DNA of 48,747 nt from an uncultured Bacteroidota bacterium (GCA_946479615.1 CAMLGR010000014.1:1-48747); one strand, 5' to 3'. Shown: positions 32,642 through 42,193, counted from the stretch's first letter. Numbers and translations: made by a program. The notes: a model not told the origin generated them from the letters alone.

Positions 32642-33658
32642 TTATAATGTTGAAATAGTATCGATCGTCTTTTTTACCATGTCTTTAGTGATATCGAGAT
32701 GCAACACCAGCCGTACGCGGTTGGGCGCAATGGCATAACTAAGGATATTTTTGTCTTTCAGCGTATTAACTAATTGTGAAGCGGGCAACGCATCTGTTAA
32801 TTCAAAAATGACAATATTCGTTTCTACCGGTAATACCTGCGTCACAAACTTCTTTTTCGCGATAGCTGTACCGATCTCTGCTGCATGTACATGATCCTCT
32901 CTCAGCCGCTCGATATGATTTTGCAGCGCATAAATACCTGCCGCCGCTAAAAAACCTGCCTGGCGCATACCGCCCCCAAATACCTTCCGCACACGACGGG
33001 CCTTATGAATAAATTCTTTCTTACCTAATAACAAGCTACCTACCGGGCAGCCCAGGCTTTTGCTCAGACAGATCGAAATACTGTCAAATACTTCGCCATA
33101 TTCACCGGGTGTCTGATTTTTAGCGATCAATGCGTTGAATAACCTGGCTCCGTCAAGATGTAATTTAAGATGATGTTCGCGGCAGACATGACCAATCTTT
33201 ATGATCTCATCCAGGTCATAACAACTGCCACCGCCACGGTTGCTGGTATTTTCCAGGCATACGAGGCTGGTATGTGCTTTATGTGCATCATCAGGGTTGA
33301 TAGAAGCAGCTACCTGTGCCGCCGTGATCCGTCCGCGGTCACCGGCAATTAACCTGACCGAAGCCCCCGAATTAACGGCAATACCACCGCCTTCGTACTG
33401 GTACACGTGGGCATAATCGTCGCAGATCACTTCGTCACGGGGTTGAGTATGACAGCGGATCGCGATCTGGTTGGTCATGGTGCCGGAAGGACAAAAAACG
33501 GCCGTATCCATTCCAAACATACCGGCTGCCAGCGTTTCGAGGTCATTGATCGAGGGATCTTCTCCAAAAACATCATCGCCCACTTTGGCAACAGACATAG
33601 CATGGAGCATGGCCGGGGTGGGCCGGGTTACTGTATCAGAGCGGAAATCGATTACCAT
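32642..33658 (-). CDS. ltaE: Low-specificity L-threonine aldolase
   Basis: The 338-aa PLP enzyme splits (allo-)threonine to glycine and acetaldehyde. Signatures are the N-terminal [44 protein letters not shown] and the PLP lysine in [16 protein letters not shown] (about 199). I place the start at ATG 33658, where similarity to the family begins. The in-frame codon at 33727 would add 23 unrelated residues and reach into the divergent promoter region. It is followed by pgi after 11 bp. Confidence 0.95.
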   Translation of the reverse strand: MVIDFRSDTVTRPTPAMLHAMSVAKVGDDVFGEDPSINDLETLAAGMFGMDTAVFCPSGTMTNQIAIRCHTQPRDEVICDDYAHVYQYEGGGIAVNSGASVRLIAGDRGRITAAQVAASINPDDAHKAHTSLVCLENTSNRGGGSCYDLDEIIKIGHVCREHHLKLHLDGARLFNALIAKNQTPGEYGEVFDSISICLSKSLGCPVGSLLLGKKEFIHKARRVRKVFGGGMRQAGFLAAAGIYALQNHIERLREDHVHAAEIGTAIAKKKFVTQVLPVETNIVIFELTDALPASQLVNTLKDKNILSYAIAPNRVRLVLHLDITKDMVKKTIDTISTL

Positions 33659-33758
33659 CAAAAAAGTTTCCTGCAAGATAATTAGTTCACCCCTGAAAAT
33701 GGTCAGTTGGCGAAGCGAAAGGGGCATAATTAACCACCTATTTATTAATTTGGCGGCT

Positions 33759-34919
33759 ATGAAAATGCCACAGATCTGGGTAATGCTACTGCTATTTATG
33801 GTTTCCGCATTGATGCTGGTTCTGTGCTTTTACCTGCTTGCTAATTTCAAACGGCTATTGCAGGGCATTAAAATAGACCTGGTCAGAAGGAATATTCTTG
33901 TCCTGCTGATCTCGGTATGTTTTTTACTCGCCTTCTCCCCGGTCAATGGAGATTATTACAGACCCCAGGCTTTTTCCCAATGGATGTTGATGGTAGGAAA
34001 AGATGCTATCAAGATCAGTATTATGGCCCTGTCGGTTTATAATATCACCAACCTGGTCGTCAGCAACAGCCATGTAAAGAAAGCGCCGTTCAAAAAGCGC
34101 ATGGCTATCGGATTGCTGACCATTGTACTGAGCTCTCTTTTCGTAGCAGGTACTATCACTTATATCGACAATCATTCCTTCAAGAACCTGCATACGGTAT
34201 TGCTCTATTATTTTTATAATAGTACGGTAGCGGGTCTTATTTATGTTACGATGAATTATCTCGATCTCGAGCGGCAGCGGAAAATGAGCGAGAAAGAGCT
34301 CGAGGTTGCCCTTTTACAACAATTAAAAACAAAGGCCGAACTGGATGCGCTGCATTCGAAGGTCAACCCGCATTTTTTATACAACGCCCTTAATTCGATC
34401 GCAGATCTTTCCATCACAGACGGGAAGAAGGCAAGAAGAATGACCATTGCATTGGCAGATCTTTTCCGGTACAGTATCAATTACAGCCATAATAATTATT
34501 CCACGCTGAATGATGAAGTGGCGATGACAGAAGTGTACCTGCAGATCGAAAAGATCAGGTTTGAGGATCAGCTTACCTATAGCATGCACATTGAAGAGGG
34601 AATGGGTCATTACCTCGTACCGCGTTTCATTTTGCAACCATTGGTAGAAAATGCAGTGAAACATGGATTGAAAGTGACGGGGCATATGACCGAGATCATT
34701 CTCGAAGTAAAAAAAGAAGACAGCGGTCTTGTTATTTATGTAGCGGATAATGGTCCTGCCTTTCCTGAAGAAATGGTGCCGGGGTATGGAGTGAAAAGTG
34801 TTTTTGATAAAATGGATATGCTTTTTCCGGGAAGCTATGAGATCCATTTTAACAGCCAGCCGCGTAAACAGGTGGCGATACATCTTTATAAACTTATTAA
34901 AAATGAACCAGCCCTATAA
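33759..34919 (+). CDS. LytS/YehU-type sensor histidine kinase
   Basis: From ATG 33759 the protein is 386 aa, with about four to five hydrophobic helices in the first 165 residues and no recognisable extracellular sensor domain. A short coiled coil follows (LDLERQRKMSEKELEVALLQ). The His_kinase domain has the phosphorylatable His205 in KVNPHFLYNALNSI. The ATPase has LVENAVKHG (about 295) and VADNGPAF. A much longer frame from 33471 runs antisense to the threonine aldolase gene and is rejected. It overlaps the response regulator by 17 bp, a typical kinase-regulator pair. Confidence 0.93.
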   Translation: MKMPQIWVMLLLFMVSALMLVLCFYLLANFKRLLQGIKIDLVRRNILVLLISVCFLLAFSPVNGDYYRPQAFSQWMLMVGKDAIKISIMALSVYNITNLVVSNSHVKKAPFKKRMAIGLLTIVLSSLFVAGTITYIDNHSFKNLHTVLLYYFYNSTVAGLIYVTMNYLDLERQRKMSEKELEVALLQQLKTKAELDALHSKVNPHFLYNALNSIADLSITDGKKARRMTIALADLFRYSINYSHNNYSTLNDEVAMTEVYLQIEKIRFEDQLTYSMHIEEGMGHYLVPRFILQPLVENAVKHGLKVTGHMTEIILEVKKEDSGLVIYVADNGPAFPEEMVPGYGVKSVFDKMDMLFPGSYEIHFNSQPRKQVAIHLYKLIKNEPAL

Positions 34920-35667
34920 AGCGATCGTGGTGGATGATGAACCGGCTGCTAGGCGATTAATGAAAAGCCTGTTGCAGGATTATTCAAGCGTCGTTACTGT
35001 GATCGGTGAAGCCGGGACAGGAATGGAAGCGATCCAGCGCACCGAAGAATTAAAACCCGACCTGGTTTTTCTTGATATCCAGATGCCTGATCTGACCGGT
35101 TTCGAAGTAATAGAAAAATTAAGTTACAAGCCGAATATCATTTTTACGACGGCCTATGAACAATATGCGATCAAGGCGTTCGAAACATTTTCGATCGATT
35201 ATTTATTAAAGCCGATCAAAGAGGAACGCCTGGAGCAGGCCATAAAAAAATTGAAGGAATTTGGCCGTCTCAATAATGCGATTGATTTTTCAGGGTTGCA
35301 GGAAATGATCAAACAATTCCAGGCGCCTCCCAAAGCGACGGCTCTGCCTATCAAGACCGGCGACCGGATCACCCTGCTTCGTTTCGAAAACATCGTTTAT
35401 CTCGAAGCCAGCGATAAGTATGTATTTATATATACTATCGATGGACAGAAATTCCTGACCGATCAATCCCTCACTACGCTTTCTGAAAAGCTGCCTTCCC
35501 AGTTTTACCGTATACAGAAATCCTACATTATTAATAAGGATCGGATAAAGGAGATGCACCGTCATTTCAATGGGCGCTATCTTTTTGTAATGGATGATAA
35601 GGGCGGCTCAAGACTGACATCCGGCCGCACCTACTATGAAGATATCCGCGCCGATTTCGGCCTGTAA
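34903..35667 (+). CDS. LytTR-family response regulator
   Basis: The 254-aa regulator has a receiver domain with acidic pocket IVVDDEPAA, phosphorylated Asp58 in LVFLDIQMPD, FTTAY and the KPI loop lysine. A LytTR DNA-binding domain (about 150-250) contains FENIVYLEASDKYVFIYT and FYRIQKSYIINKDRI. It starts at ATG 34903 inside the end of the kinase gene. LytTR proteins bind pairs of about 9-bp direct repeats, and such a pair lies 246 bp downstream of the stop, before the first TonB-dependent receptor gene, its likely target. Confidence 0.94.
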   Translation: MNQPYKAIVVDDEPAARRLMKSLLQDYSSVVTVIGEAGTGMEAIQRTEELKPDLVFLDIQMPDLTGFEVIEKLSYKPNIIFTTAYEQYAIKAFETFSIDYLLKPIKEERLEQAIKKLKEFGRLNNAIDFSGLQEMIKQFQAPPKATALPIKTGDRITLLRFENIVYLEASDKYVFIYTIDGQKFLTDQSLTTLSEKLPSQFYRIQKSYIINKDRIKEMHRHFNGRYLFVMDDKGGSRLTSGRTYYEDIRADFGL

Positions 35668-35912
35668 CAATTCACCGGAATAATTCCGCCATTCACTGGA
35701 CCAAATACACGGATCACCTGATTCTCCTTGCACGAACTTTTATACACCGTTAGTTTTGACGGCTGAGTGGTAAGAAGATGACAGCAGGGATTAGAACCGG
35801 TTTTTATTTAATCTGTGTTTCCCGCTTACAAGCCTTTCAAACCATCCATCCGAAAAAGCAGATGGCCTGTAACCCAAATCTAAACGCTGCGTCAAACTAA
35901 GTATTCAGAATA
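35668..35912. other. Intergenic region after the response regulator
   Basis: This non-coding stretch contains a short CGGAAT/ATTCCG hairpin (about 35678-35694) that may mark the transcript end. I see no gene in it. The LytTR-like site and the receptor promoter follow. Confidence 0.4.
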
Positions 35913-35940
35913 ACGGCCGATCATCATCAAAAACGGCCGT
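35913..35940 (+). promoter_or_regulatory. Direct repeat resembling a LytTR binding site
   Basis: ACGGCCG occurs at 35913-35919 and again at 35933-35939, both preceded by A, with a 20-bp period, about two helical turns. It lies 38 bp upstream of the -7 box of the receptor gene, a typical activator position. Spacing and location fit the LytTR regulator encoded next door. The base composition (GGCC) is unlike known LytTR consensus sites, so binding is inferred. Confidence 0.45.
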
Positions 35941-35977
35941 TTAATTTAAAACAATGATCTTGGTATTGCAAAGTACC

Positions 35978-35985
35978 TACCTTTG
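35978..35985 (+). promoter_or_regulatory. -7 box for the first TonB-dependent receptor gene
   Basis: TACCTTTG is a perfect TAnnTTTG, 47 bases before ATG 36033. The nearest upstream TTG is 15 bases away, which is too close. A poor -33 element fits a promoter that needs an activator. Confidence 0.5.
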
Positions 35986-36032
35986 AACTGTAATAATCAA
36001 CGACTAGTACTAATTATATTAAAATAAAAGAA

Positions 36033-38522
36033 ATGAGAAAGCTTTTGATTTTGCTGACAATCACCTTAACTACCTTATCCACAGTCAGCTATGCACAAAT
36101 AAAAGACGGAAAAGTATCCGGTATTGTCGTGGATGGCAGTACCAAAATCGTCGAATCAGCCACTATCACCCTGCTCCGCGCCAAAGATTCTTCGGTTGCC
36201 AAGCTGAGTGTAGCCGATAAAACCGGTCACTATAGTTTCGAATCAGTACCCGAAGGAAAGTACCTGGTCAGCATTTCAGCGATCGGTCACCAGAAAGGCT
36301 TTTCGGAAGTTTTTGAACTGAATGCCGCCAATCCTTTGGTTACTTTGAAAACGATCGAACTGGTACCGCAGGCTACGGCGATTGCCGGTGTTACGGTCAC
36401 TGCTAAGAAACCATTGATCGAGCAAAGAATAGACAGAACCATAGTAAATGTAGAAGCATCGGTAACCAATGTAGGGAGTTCGGCTTTGGAAGTATTGGAA
36501 AAGTCTCCGGGTATCACCGTCGATAAAGATGGTAATATCAGCCTGAAAGGAAAACAGGGCGTACAGATCTATATCGATGGCAGACCCAGCTATTTAAGCG
36601 GCGCTGACCTGGCCAATTATCTCCGTGGAATGAGCGCCAGCCAGTTGGAGCAGATCGAGATCATGACCAATCCGCCTGCTAAATATGATGCAGCCGGTAA
36701 TTCAGGTATCATCAATATCAAAACAAAAAAGAATAAGCAATTCGGTTATAACGGAAGTTTGAACAGCAGCTATGGACAGGGTCGTTATGCCAGGTTTAGT
36801 GAGAATTTCAATTTTAACTATCGCGCGGGTAAAGTAAACCTGTTTACCAATCTTAGTTATTACCGTAATCATCGCGGGGAAGATCTTTATATCAAACGCA
36901 ATTTCCGTGATGACCAGACCAAAGATATCAGCTCTATGTTTGATCAGTCGACAAAGATGCTCAACATGGGCCATAACTATAGTGCAAAAGTAGGTATGGA
37001 TTATTCCGCCAGTAAAAAGACAACAGTCGGTGTGGTATTAAGTGGTTATTATAACCCGAGTTTATGGACAAGCCGTACCAACAGTGATATCCTCGATCCT
37101 GCCGGTGACCTGACAGGCCAGACCTATACATTTACACAAAACAGGGAAAAATGGAATAACCTGAGTGGTAATTTCAACTTCCGCCATGTATTCGATTCTA
37201 CCGGCCAGGAGTTGACAAGTGATTTTGATTATATTCAATACCGCTCAACCAGTCGCCAGCCACTTTATTTTACCGACTATGATCCAAATGATAATGTTAC
37301 CGGCACTGGTACATTACTAGGCAATCTTCCGCAGGACATTACGATCTACAGTGGTAAAATGGATTATTCAAAACCATTGAAGAAAGGGGCCAAATTCGAA
37401 GCCGGTGTAAAAGCGAGTTATGTGAAAACGGATAACGATGCTACTTATAATGATGTAGTTGGTTCTGTAAGCACATTAGATAGCGCCCGTCGTAATCATT
37501 TTATCTATGATGAAAAGATCAGTGCTGCTTATGCAAACTTCAGCAAAGAGATCAATAAGAAATGGAGTATGCAATTAGGATTGAGATTGGAAAATACCAA
37601 TGCTTCTGGTCATTCTACAGGATTTGTATATGATACGGCGCAGGATAAATTTGCTCCGTTCGATTCTACTTTTAAAAGAGAATATACGCAGCTTTTCCCC
37701 ACAGCTTATATCCAATACAACCTGAATGAAAAGAACCAGTTCGTGATCAACTACGGAAGAAGGATCAACCGTCCTGATTATGGTGACCTGAATCCTTTTG
37801 TTCACTTTCTTGACCTGTACACATTTGAGCAGGGTAATCCGAACCTGAAACCACAGTTCAGTCATAATATCGAATTGAGCCATACGTATGGTGGATTCCT
37901 GACAAGTACGGTGAACTATTCGCAGACAGACGATATCATTCAGCAGGTGCTGGAGCAGAACGAGGCTACGAAAGAAACATTTATCAAGAAAGCGAATATC
38001 GCCAGCCGCAAACAGGTAGGATTATCGATCAGTGCGTATAAGAAGATCAATAAATGGTGGAGTGGTAATGTTTATTTCAATGTTTATAACAATCATTTCA
38101 AAGGTATCGTAGGAGTAGAACCGATTTCCCTGCATGTTACCGGTTATATGGCACAATTGCAGCAACAGTTTGAGTTTGGTAAAGGATGGTCAGGTGAAGT
38201 AAGTGGTTTTTACAGGAGCAAAGGATTGGAAGGTGTGATCTATATGAAATCGATGGGCCAGGTGAATGCCGGTTTCAGCAAGCAGGTATTGAAAGGAAAA
38301 GGAACGATACGGGTAAGTGTGCGCGATATTTTTGCAGGCAATGTATTCACCGGTTATAGTAAATATGGTGTGGTGGATGCGCAGTTCAGGAATGTAAACG
38401 ATAGCCGTGCCTTTAACCTGGGTTTCAACTGGAGATTTAACAAAGGAAAATTAAAAGCAGGAAGTAATAGAAAAACAGATGGCGCTTCGGATGAACAAAG
38501 CAGGGTAAAAGGAGGAAATTAA
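36033..38522 (+). CDS. TonB-dependent outer membrane receptor (CarboxypepD_reg + plug + barrel), paralog 1
   Basis: The 829-aa protein has a signal peptide (to about 21) and a CarboxypepD_reg-like domain (about 27-105, VSGIVVDGSTKIVESATITL). A plug follows (about 130-235, with IDRTIVNVEASVTNVGSSAL and MTNPPAKYDAAGNSGIINIK), then a large beta-barrel of the OMP_b-brl_3 type rich in YSGKMDYSKPLKKGAKFEAG-like strands. A basic tail ending DEQSRVKGGN comes after the last strand. Such receptors import or sense nutrients using TonB energy; the substrate is unknown. There is no SusD partner. It lies next to a LytTR two-component system that may control it. Confidence 0.93.
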   Translation: MRKLLILLTITLTTLSTVSYAQIKDGKVSGIVVDGSTKIVESATITLLRAKDSSVAKLSVADKTGHYSFESVPEGKYLVSISAIGHQKGFSEVFELNAANPLVTLKTIELVPQATAIAGVTVTAKKPLIEQRIDRTIVNVEASVTNVGSSALEVLEKSPGITVDKDGNISLKGKQGVQIYIDGRPSYLSGADLANYLRGMSASQLEQIEIMTNPPAKYDAAGNSGIINIKTKKNKQFGYNGSLNSSYGQGRYARFSENFNFNYRAGKVNLFTNLSYYRNHRGEDLYIKRNFRDDQTKDISSMFDQSTKMLNMGHNYSAKVGMDYSASKKTTVGVVLSGYYNPSLWTSRTNSDILDPAGDLTGQTYTFTQNREKWNNLSGNFNFRHVFDSTGQELTSDFDYIQYRSTSRQPLYFTDYDPNDNVTGTGTLLGNLPQDITIYSGKMDYSKPLKKGAKFEAGVKASYVKTDNDATYNDVVGSVSTLDSARRNHFIYDEKISAAYANFSKEINKKWSMQLGLRLENTNASGHSTGFVYDTAQDKFAPFDSTFKREYTQLFPTAYIQYNLNEKNQFVINYGRRINRPDYGDLNPFVHFLDLYTFEQGNPNLKPQFSHNIELSHTYGGFLTSTVNYSQTDDIIQQVLEQNEATKETFIKKANIASRKQVGLSISAYKKINKWWSGNVYFNVYNNHFKGIVGVEPISLHVTGYMAQLQQQFEFGKGWSGEVSGFYRSKGLEGVIYMKSMGQVNAGFSKQVLKGKGTIRVSVRDIFAGNVFTGYSKYGVVDAQFRNVNDSRAFNLGFNWRFNKGKLKAGSNRKTDGASDEQSRVKGGN

Positions 38523-38557
38523 GAGCTGTTAATCATTGAGCCTACCTATAAATACAC

Positions 38558-38585
38558 ATCCCCGGCCAGTGCCGGGGATTTTTTT
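38558..38585 (+). terminator. Rho-independent terminator after receptor 1
   Basis: ATCCCCGGC and GCCGGGGAT form a 9-bp stem with a CAGT loop and seven T. It shows that the two receptor genes are separate transcripts. Confidence 0.92.
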
Positions 38586-38865
38586 AAACCTGATTATTGA
38601 ATAAAGAATGTTTTTAGGGAAGGCAATTAAATATTCAATATTCAAGGTTTAGATCGCGGTCGCTATACGCTGCGTGAAACCAAAATTGTTAACGGGTTTT
38701 CACATCTATACAAATTCAACCTTGATTTTTACCGCTGGTATATTGGTACTATGATTTTACCCTTCAACCCGGAAAGTACGAAACTTGTCATATTTCCCTT
38801 TTTCTGTACTCATTTCAATCGCATCTTAGCGTTGTAGATCAAACCAATTAACCTGACATCTTTTT
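38586..38865. repeat. Spacer between receptor genes, with TATTGAATA palindrome at 38595-38640
   Basis: TATTGAATA (38595-38603) and TATTCAATA (38632-38640) are exact inverted repeats, similar to the element at 18695-18755. The rest, up to the ATG at 38866, shows no gene, no clear TAnnTTTG box and no copy of the ACGGCCG direct repeat found before receptor 1. Confidence 0.5.
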
Positions 38866-41328
38866 ATGAGAAAGGCTTTCTCTTCCATCCTCCTGCTGAT
38901 CTGTTTTTGTTCACAGGCACAAACAAAAAATAAGATATCAGGTATTCTTACAGATAACAATTCCCGTCCGTTAGCATCAGCCTCTGTTTCCTTATTAAAA
39001 GCAGTTGATTCCTCTCTGGTAAAGCTGGCGCTTACCGCGAAAGATGGTAGTTATGAATTTGATAATATTCCCGAAGGAAAATACCTGCTTTCCGCGACCT
39101 CGGTCGGGTATGAAAAAATAACCAGTGAAGTATTTTCAGTCACAGTTGATAATTCCCCGCTTATATTAAAAACACTGCAGATGACGGAGACGGCGAAAGG
39201 CCTCGGTGGTGTTACCGTGACGGCCAAACGTCCTTTCATCGAAACAAAGATCGACCGCACCATCGTCAATGTAGATGCATCTCCTACAAGCGCCGGTGCT
39301 ACTGCATTGGAAGTGCTGGAAAAATCACCCGGTGTGATGGTCAGTAATGATGGTGTGATCAGCCTGCGTGGTAAGCCCGGTGTGATCGTGATGATGGATG
39401 GTAAACAAACTTTCTTATCTGCCACGGACCTGGCCAACCTGTTGAAGAATATGCCGGCTTCAGCTATCGACCAGATCGAGATCATGACCAATCCTTCTTC
39501 CAAATATGATGCAGCAGGCAATTCAGGTGTTATCAATATCAAAACAAAAAAAGGGAAAGCCGATGGATTCAATGGTTCCTTGATGATCGGGGCAACTTCT
39601 ACTTTTTTCAATGACAGGGGGAACCTGTATGTGATGCCGAGATCGCAGAACAGTTTCAATTTTAATTACAGGAAAAATAAGATCAATTTCTTTGGCAGTT
39701 ATAATCCGAATTTTTTCCGTGGCCGTGCTGCATTGACGATTGACCGGCGGTTTGAGGATGATAACAATATCATCACCGGTTATTCTGATGTGCTAACTCA
39801 TTTCAAGTTTGGTAATAATAACAACACGCTGAAACTGGGTATGGATTATTTCGCCGATGCTAAAAATACATTCGGCATGTCTGTCAGCGGGTTTTTGTTC
39901 CGCGGACATCCAACGCCTTCTACTAGTACTATATTGTCTGATGTAAACCGTGTGCCGCAATCAGCTATGGTTTCACAGACAGAGAACCATGTCAACTTTG
40001 ATAACCTGACAACCAACTTTAATTATCGCCATGTATTCGATACCGCTGGTACGGAACTGACAGCAGATCTTGATTTCATCTTATACAGCAATGAATCCAA
40101 CATGTTGCTGACAACGGATTTTTTCAATGGTACGGGTCAGTCAACCAGCCCAACCTTATTGTTGCAGGGGCATCTGCCATCAGATATAAAAATATATTCT
40201 GCCAAGGCTGATTACAGTCATCCGTTTAAAAGCGGTGGCCGTATAGAAGCTGGTTTTAAATCGAGTTATGTAACGAATAATAACCTGGTGGATTACGAAC
40301 GAAAAGTAGCCGATAAATGGGAGGCCGACGGGCGCTCTAATCATTTTGTGTATGATGAAAACATCAATTCTGTTTATATCAATATAAACAAGCAGGTAAA
40401 AAAATGGTCATTCCAGGGTGGGCTGCGATTGGAAAATACTATTGCCAAAGGATATCAGTATAATAATGATTCTACTTTCAGGAGAGATTTCACCAATTTA
40501 TTTCCCAGTGCTTTTGTCAGCTATGAAGTCAACAAAAAAAATACACTGACCTTTTCCTATAGTCGCCGTATTACCCGTCCCAATTACCAGGATCTGAATC
40601 CATTTACTTATTTTCTTGATTCTTTATCTTATCGTGTCGGGAATCCTTTCCTGTTGCCACAGTTCACGCACAACTTTGAATTAAGTCATTCTTTAAATAA
40701 TAAACTGGTAACAACTATCAATTATAATACAACGGCGGATGTGATTTCGCAGATATTAAGACAGGATCCGCAGACAAGCATTGTGTATCTCACATCTGAT
40801 AATGTAGCGAAGTTCAGGAACATTGGCGTTTCCATTACGGCGCAGCAGCCTTTTACCAAATGGTGGAACACCAATACGTTTGTCAACGTATATAATAATC
40901 GTTATAAAGGAATCTATGATAATGAGCCGATCAATATCGGGTACACATCGTTTCTTATCAATATGACCAATACGTTTACGCTTAGCAAAAAGATGACATT
41001 GGAATTGAGTGGCTGGTACAGGGGCAAAGGTGTCGATAATTTATCTGTCAGTCAACCGATGTATATGATGTCGATCGGCGGGCAGCGACAGATCATGAAG
41101 GGTAAGGGGACAGTGCGGTTGAACCTGCGGGATCCATTTGCCTGGCAGAAATACCGTGGCATTACGGAATATGGAAATATCTATGTCAAAATAAATAATA
41201 CCTGGGATAATCGTCAACTGACCGCAACGTTTACGTACAGGTTTGGAAAAACCAATCAGCAGTCACCAAGAAGAAAAACAGGTTCATCACAGGATGAACA
41301 GAGCAGGGTAGGGCAGGGTGGTCAATAA
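38866..41328 (+). CDS. TonB-dependent outer membrane receptor, paralog 2
   Basis: The 820-aa protein is a clear paralog of the preceding receptor. It has the same signal peptide, CarboxypepD_reg (about 25-105), plug (IDRTIVNVDASPTSAG, IMTNPSSKYDAAGNSGVINI) and OMP_b-brl_3 barrel, with many aligned segments (SRRITRPNYQDLNPFTYF against GRRINRPDYGDLNPFVHF). It also keeps the post-barrel tail RRKTGSSQDEQSRVGQGG. Divergence along the barrel suggests a different ligand. It has its own terminator and a 280-bp upstream region, so it is regulated separately. Confidence 0.93.
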   Translation: MRKAFSSILLLICFCSQAQTKNKISGILTDNNSRPLASASVSLLKAVDSSLVKLALTAKDGSYEFDNIPEGKYLLSATSVGYEKITSEVFSVTVDNSPLILKTLQMTETAKGLGGVTVTAKRPFIETKIDRTIVNVDASPTSAGATALEVLEKSPGVMVSNDGVISLRGKPGVIVMMDGKQTFLSATDLANLLKNMPASAIDQIEIMTNPSSKYDAAGNSGVINIKTKKGKADGFNGSLMIGATSTFFNDRGNLYVMPRSQNSFNFNYRKNKINFFGSYNPNFFRGRAALTIDRRFEDDNNIITGYSDVLTHFKFGNNNNTLKLGMDYFADAKNTFGMSVSGFLFRGHPTPSTSTILSDVNRVPQSAMVSQTENHVNFDNLTTNFNYRHVFDTAGTELTADLDFILYSNESNMLLTTDFFNGTGQSTSPTLLLQGHLPSDIKIYSAKADYSHPFKSGGRIEAGFKSSYVTNNNLVDYERKVADKWEADGRSNHFVYDENINSVYININKQVKKWSFQGGLRLENTIAKGYQYNNDSTFRRDFTNLFPSAFVSYEVNKKNTLTFSYSRRITRPNYQDLNPFTYFLDSLSYRVGNPFLLPQFTHNFELSHSLNNKLVTTINYNTTADVISQILRQDPQTSIVYLTSDNVAKFRNIGVSITAQQPFTKWWNTNTFVNVYNNRYKGIYDNEPINIGYTSFLINMTNTFTLSKKMTLELSGWYRGKGVDNLSVSQPMYMMSIGGQRQIMKGKGTVRLNLRDPFAWQKYRGITEYGNIYVKINNTWDNRQLTATFTYRFGKTNQQSPRRKTGSSQDEQSRVGQGGQ

Positions 41329-41360
41329 GCAAGTCTTTTTAGTTTTCTCATGTGAATATC

Positions 41361-41389
41361 GTCCTTCCTTTCCAGGAGGGACTTTTTTA
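41361..41389 (+). terminator. Rho-independent terminator after receptor 2
   Basis: GTCCTTCCT pairs with AGGAGGGAC (one G-U pair) across a TTCC loop, followed by six T. It starts 33 bp after the receptor stop codon. Confidence 0.82.
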
Positions 41390-41509
41390 TATAGTTGCTA
41401 TAAAGAATTTTTGCGAGAAATGTGTCAGAAAAAAACATTTATAAATTGTTTTTTTCCCATGGTTATAATTACCAGGGCTTCTACTTTTATACAGGTAACA
41501 GAATGGTGT

Positions 41510-41517
41510 TAGGTTTG
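41510..41517 (+). promoter_or_regulatory. Candidate -7 box for the DUF6934 gene
   Basis: TAGGTTTG matches TAnnTTTG and lies 67 bases before ATG 41585. No TTG at -33 is evident. A small GCCGGGGGCT/AGCCTCCGGC hairpin follows in the leader. Confidence 0.4.
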
Positions 41518-41584
41518 TAGGTTAGCCGGGGGCTGGGGAGAGCCTCCGGCATTTTTATCAGCTATTTTGGTGCTGTTTAGAAGT

Positions 41585-42022
41585 ATGAAAGGGAGTTATG
41601 AAATTATTGCTGATAGTGAAATGGTATTTTTTGAATTTATCAGTGAAGGGAAAAAGGGCCAGGTTGTAAAACAGGTTAAATATGAAAAGATAGATCCAAT
41701 AGGTATTTACAACCTTAGTTTTGGCGATAAGGATCATACTTCAGGTGAAGTTGATGATAATATAGTTACGGATAATGGAGATAAGCAAAAGGTTCTGGCA
41801 ACTGTCGCCATAACCGTAATTGCATTCTTAAATAAGTATCCTGATGCATGTATTTATGCAACAGGAAGTAATAAAACACGTACCAGGCTTTACAGGATAA
41901 ACATTGCTAATAACTTAAGTGATATCATGAAATTATTTACCGTATATGGATTAAAGAATGGAAACTGGCAAAAATTTGTGAAAGGAGTAGATTATGAGGC
42001 ATTTCTCCTGACACGTAAATAA
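41585..42022 (+). CDS. DUF6934 family protein
   Basis: From ATG 41585 the product is 145 aa with the pattern I associate with DUF6934: YEIIADSEMVFFEFISEGKKG, then YNLSFGD, DNGDKQKVLATVAITVIAFL, FLNKYPDACIYATGSNKTRT and a C-terminal GLKNGNWQKFVKGVDYEAFL. The family is largely Bacteroidota and has no established function. Here it forms a two-gene unit with a 51-aa basic protein 15 bp downstream, so a toxin-antitoxin-like module is possible but unproven. The in-frame TTG-like start at 41567 is less likely. It is isolated from neighbours by a terminator upstream and a repeat downstream. Confidence 0.75.
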   Translation: MKGSYEIIADSEMVFFEFISEGKKGQVVKQVKYEKIDPIGIYNLSFGDKDHTSGEVDDNIVTDNGDKQKVLATVAITVIAFLNKYPDACIYATGSNKTRTRLYRINIANNLSDIMKLFTVYGLKNGNWQKFVKGVDYEAFLLTRK

Positions 42023-42037
42023 TTGTAAATTTGGAAT

Positions 42038-42193
42038 ATGATTAAAAAGAAATCCGGGAAAAAAAACAATCTGCCTGTTATACGGATAGATAAGTCGTTG
42101 GATAAATATAAGGACACCGTATTATTCCCCGAAAAAGTGGAAAAGGCTAAAGAGACTTTGAAGAAAGTTGGGCTTCCAAAGCATATGAAATAA
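42038..42193 (+). CDS. Small basic protein (51 aa) paired with DUF6934
   Basis: The frame reads MIKKKSGKKNNLPVIRIDKS and continues through KYKDTVLFPEKVEKAKETLK to GLPKHMK and TAA. It is Lys-rich at the N-terminus, with a predicted C-terminal helix. It starts 15 bp after the DUF6934 stop, is in the same orientation and has no overlapping alternative, so it is likely a real gene. I do not recognise a family. The short basic tail plus helix resembles small antitoxin or adaptor proteins in shape only. Its stop codon overlaps the start of a repeat element. Confidence 0.6.
   Translation: MIKKKSGKKNNLPVIRIDKSLDKYKDTVLFPEKVEKAKETLKKVGLPKHMK

Noticed and set aside
33471..33758. N-terminal extension of the histidine kinase
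   Set aside because: It runs antisense to the threonine aldolase gene; the first membrane helix begins after ATG 33759.
41318..41512. 64-codon frame after receptor 2
   Set aside because: It starts inside the receptor gene, crosses a good terminator and shows no protein-like pattern.
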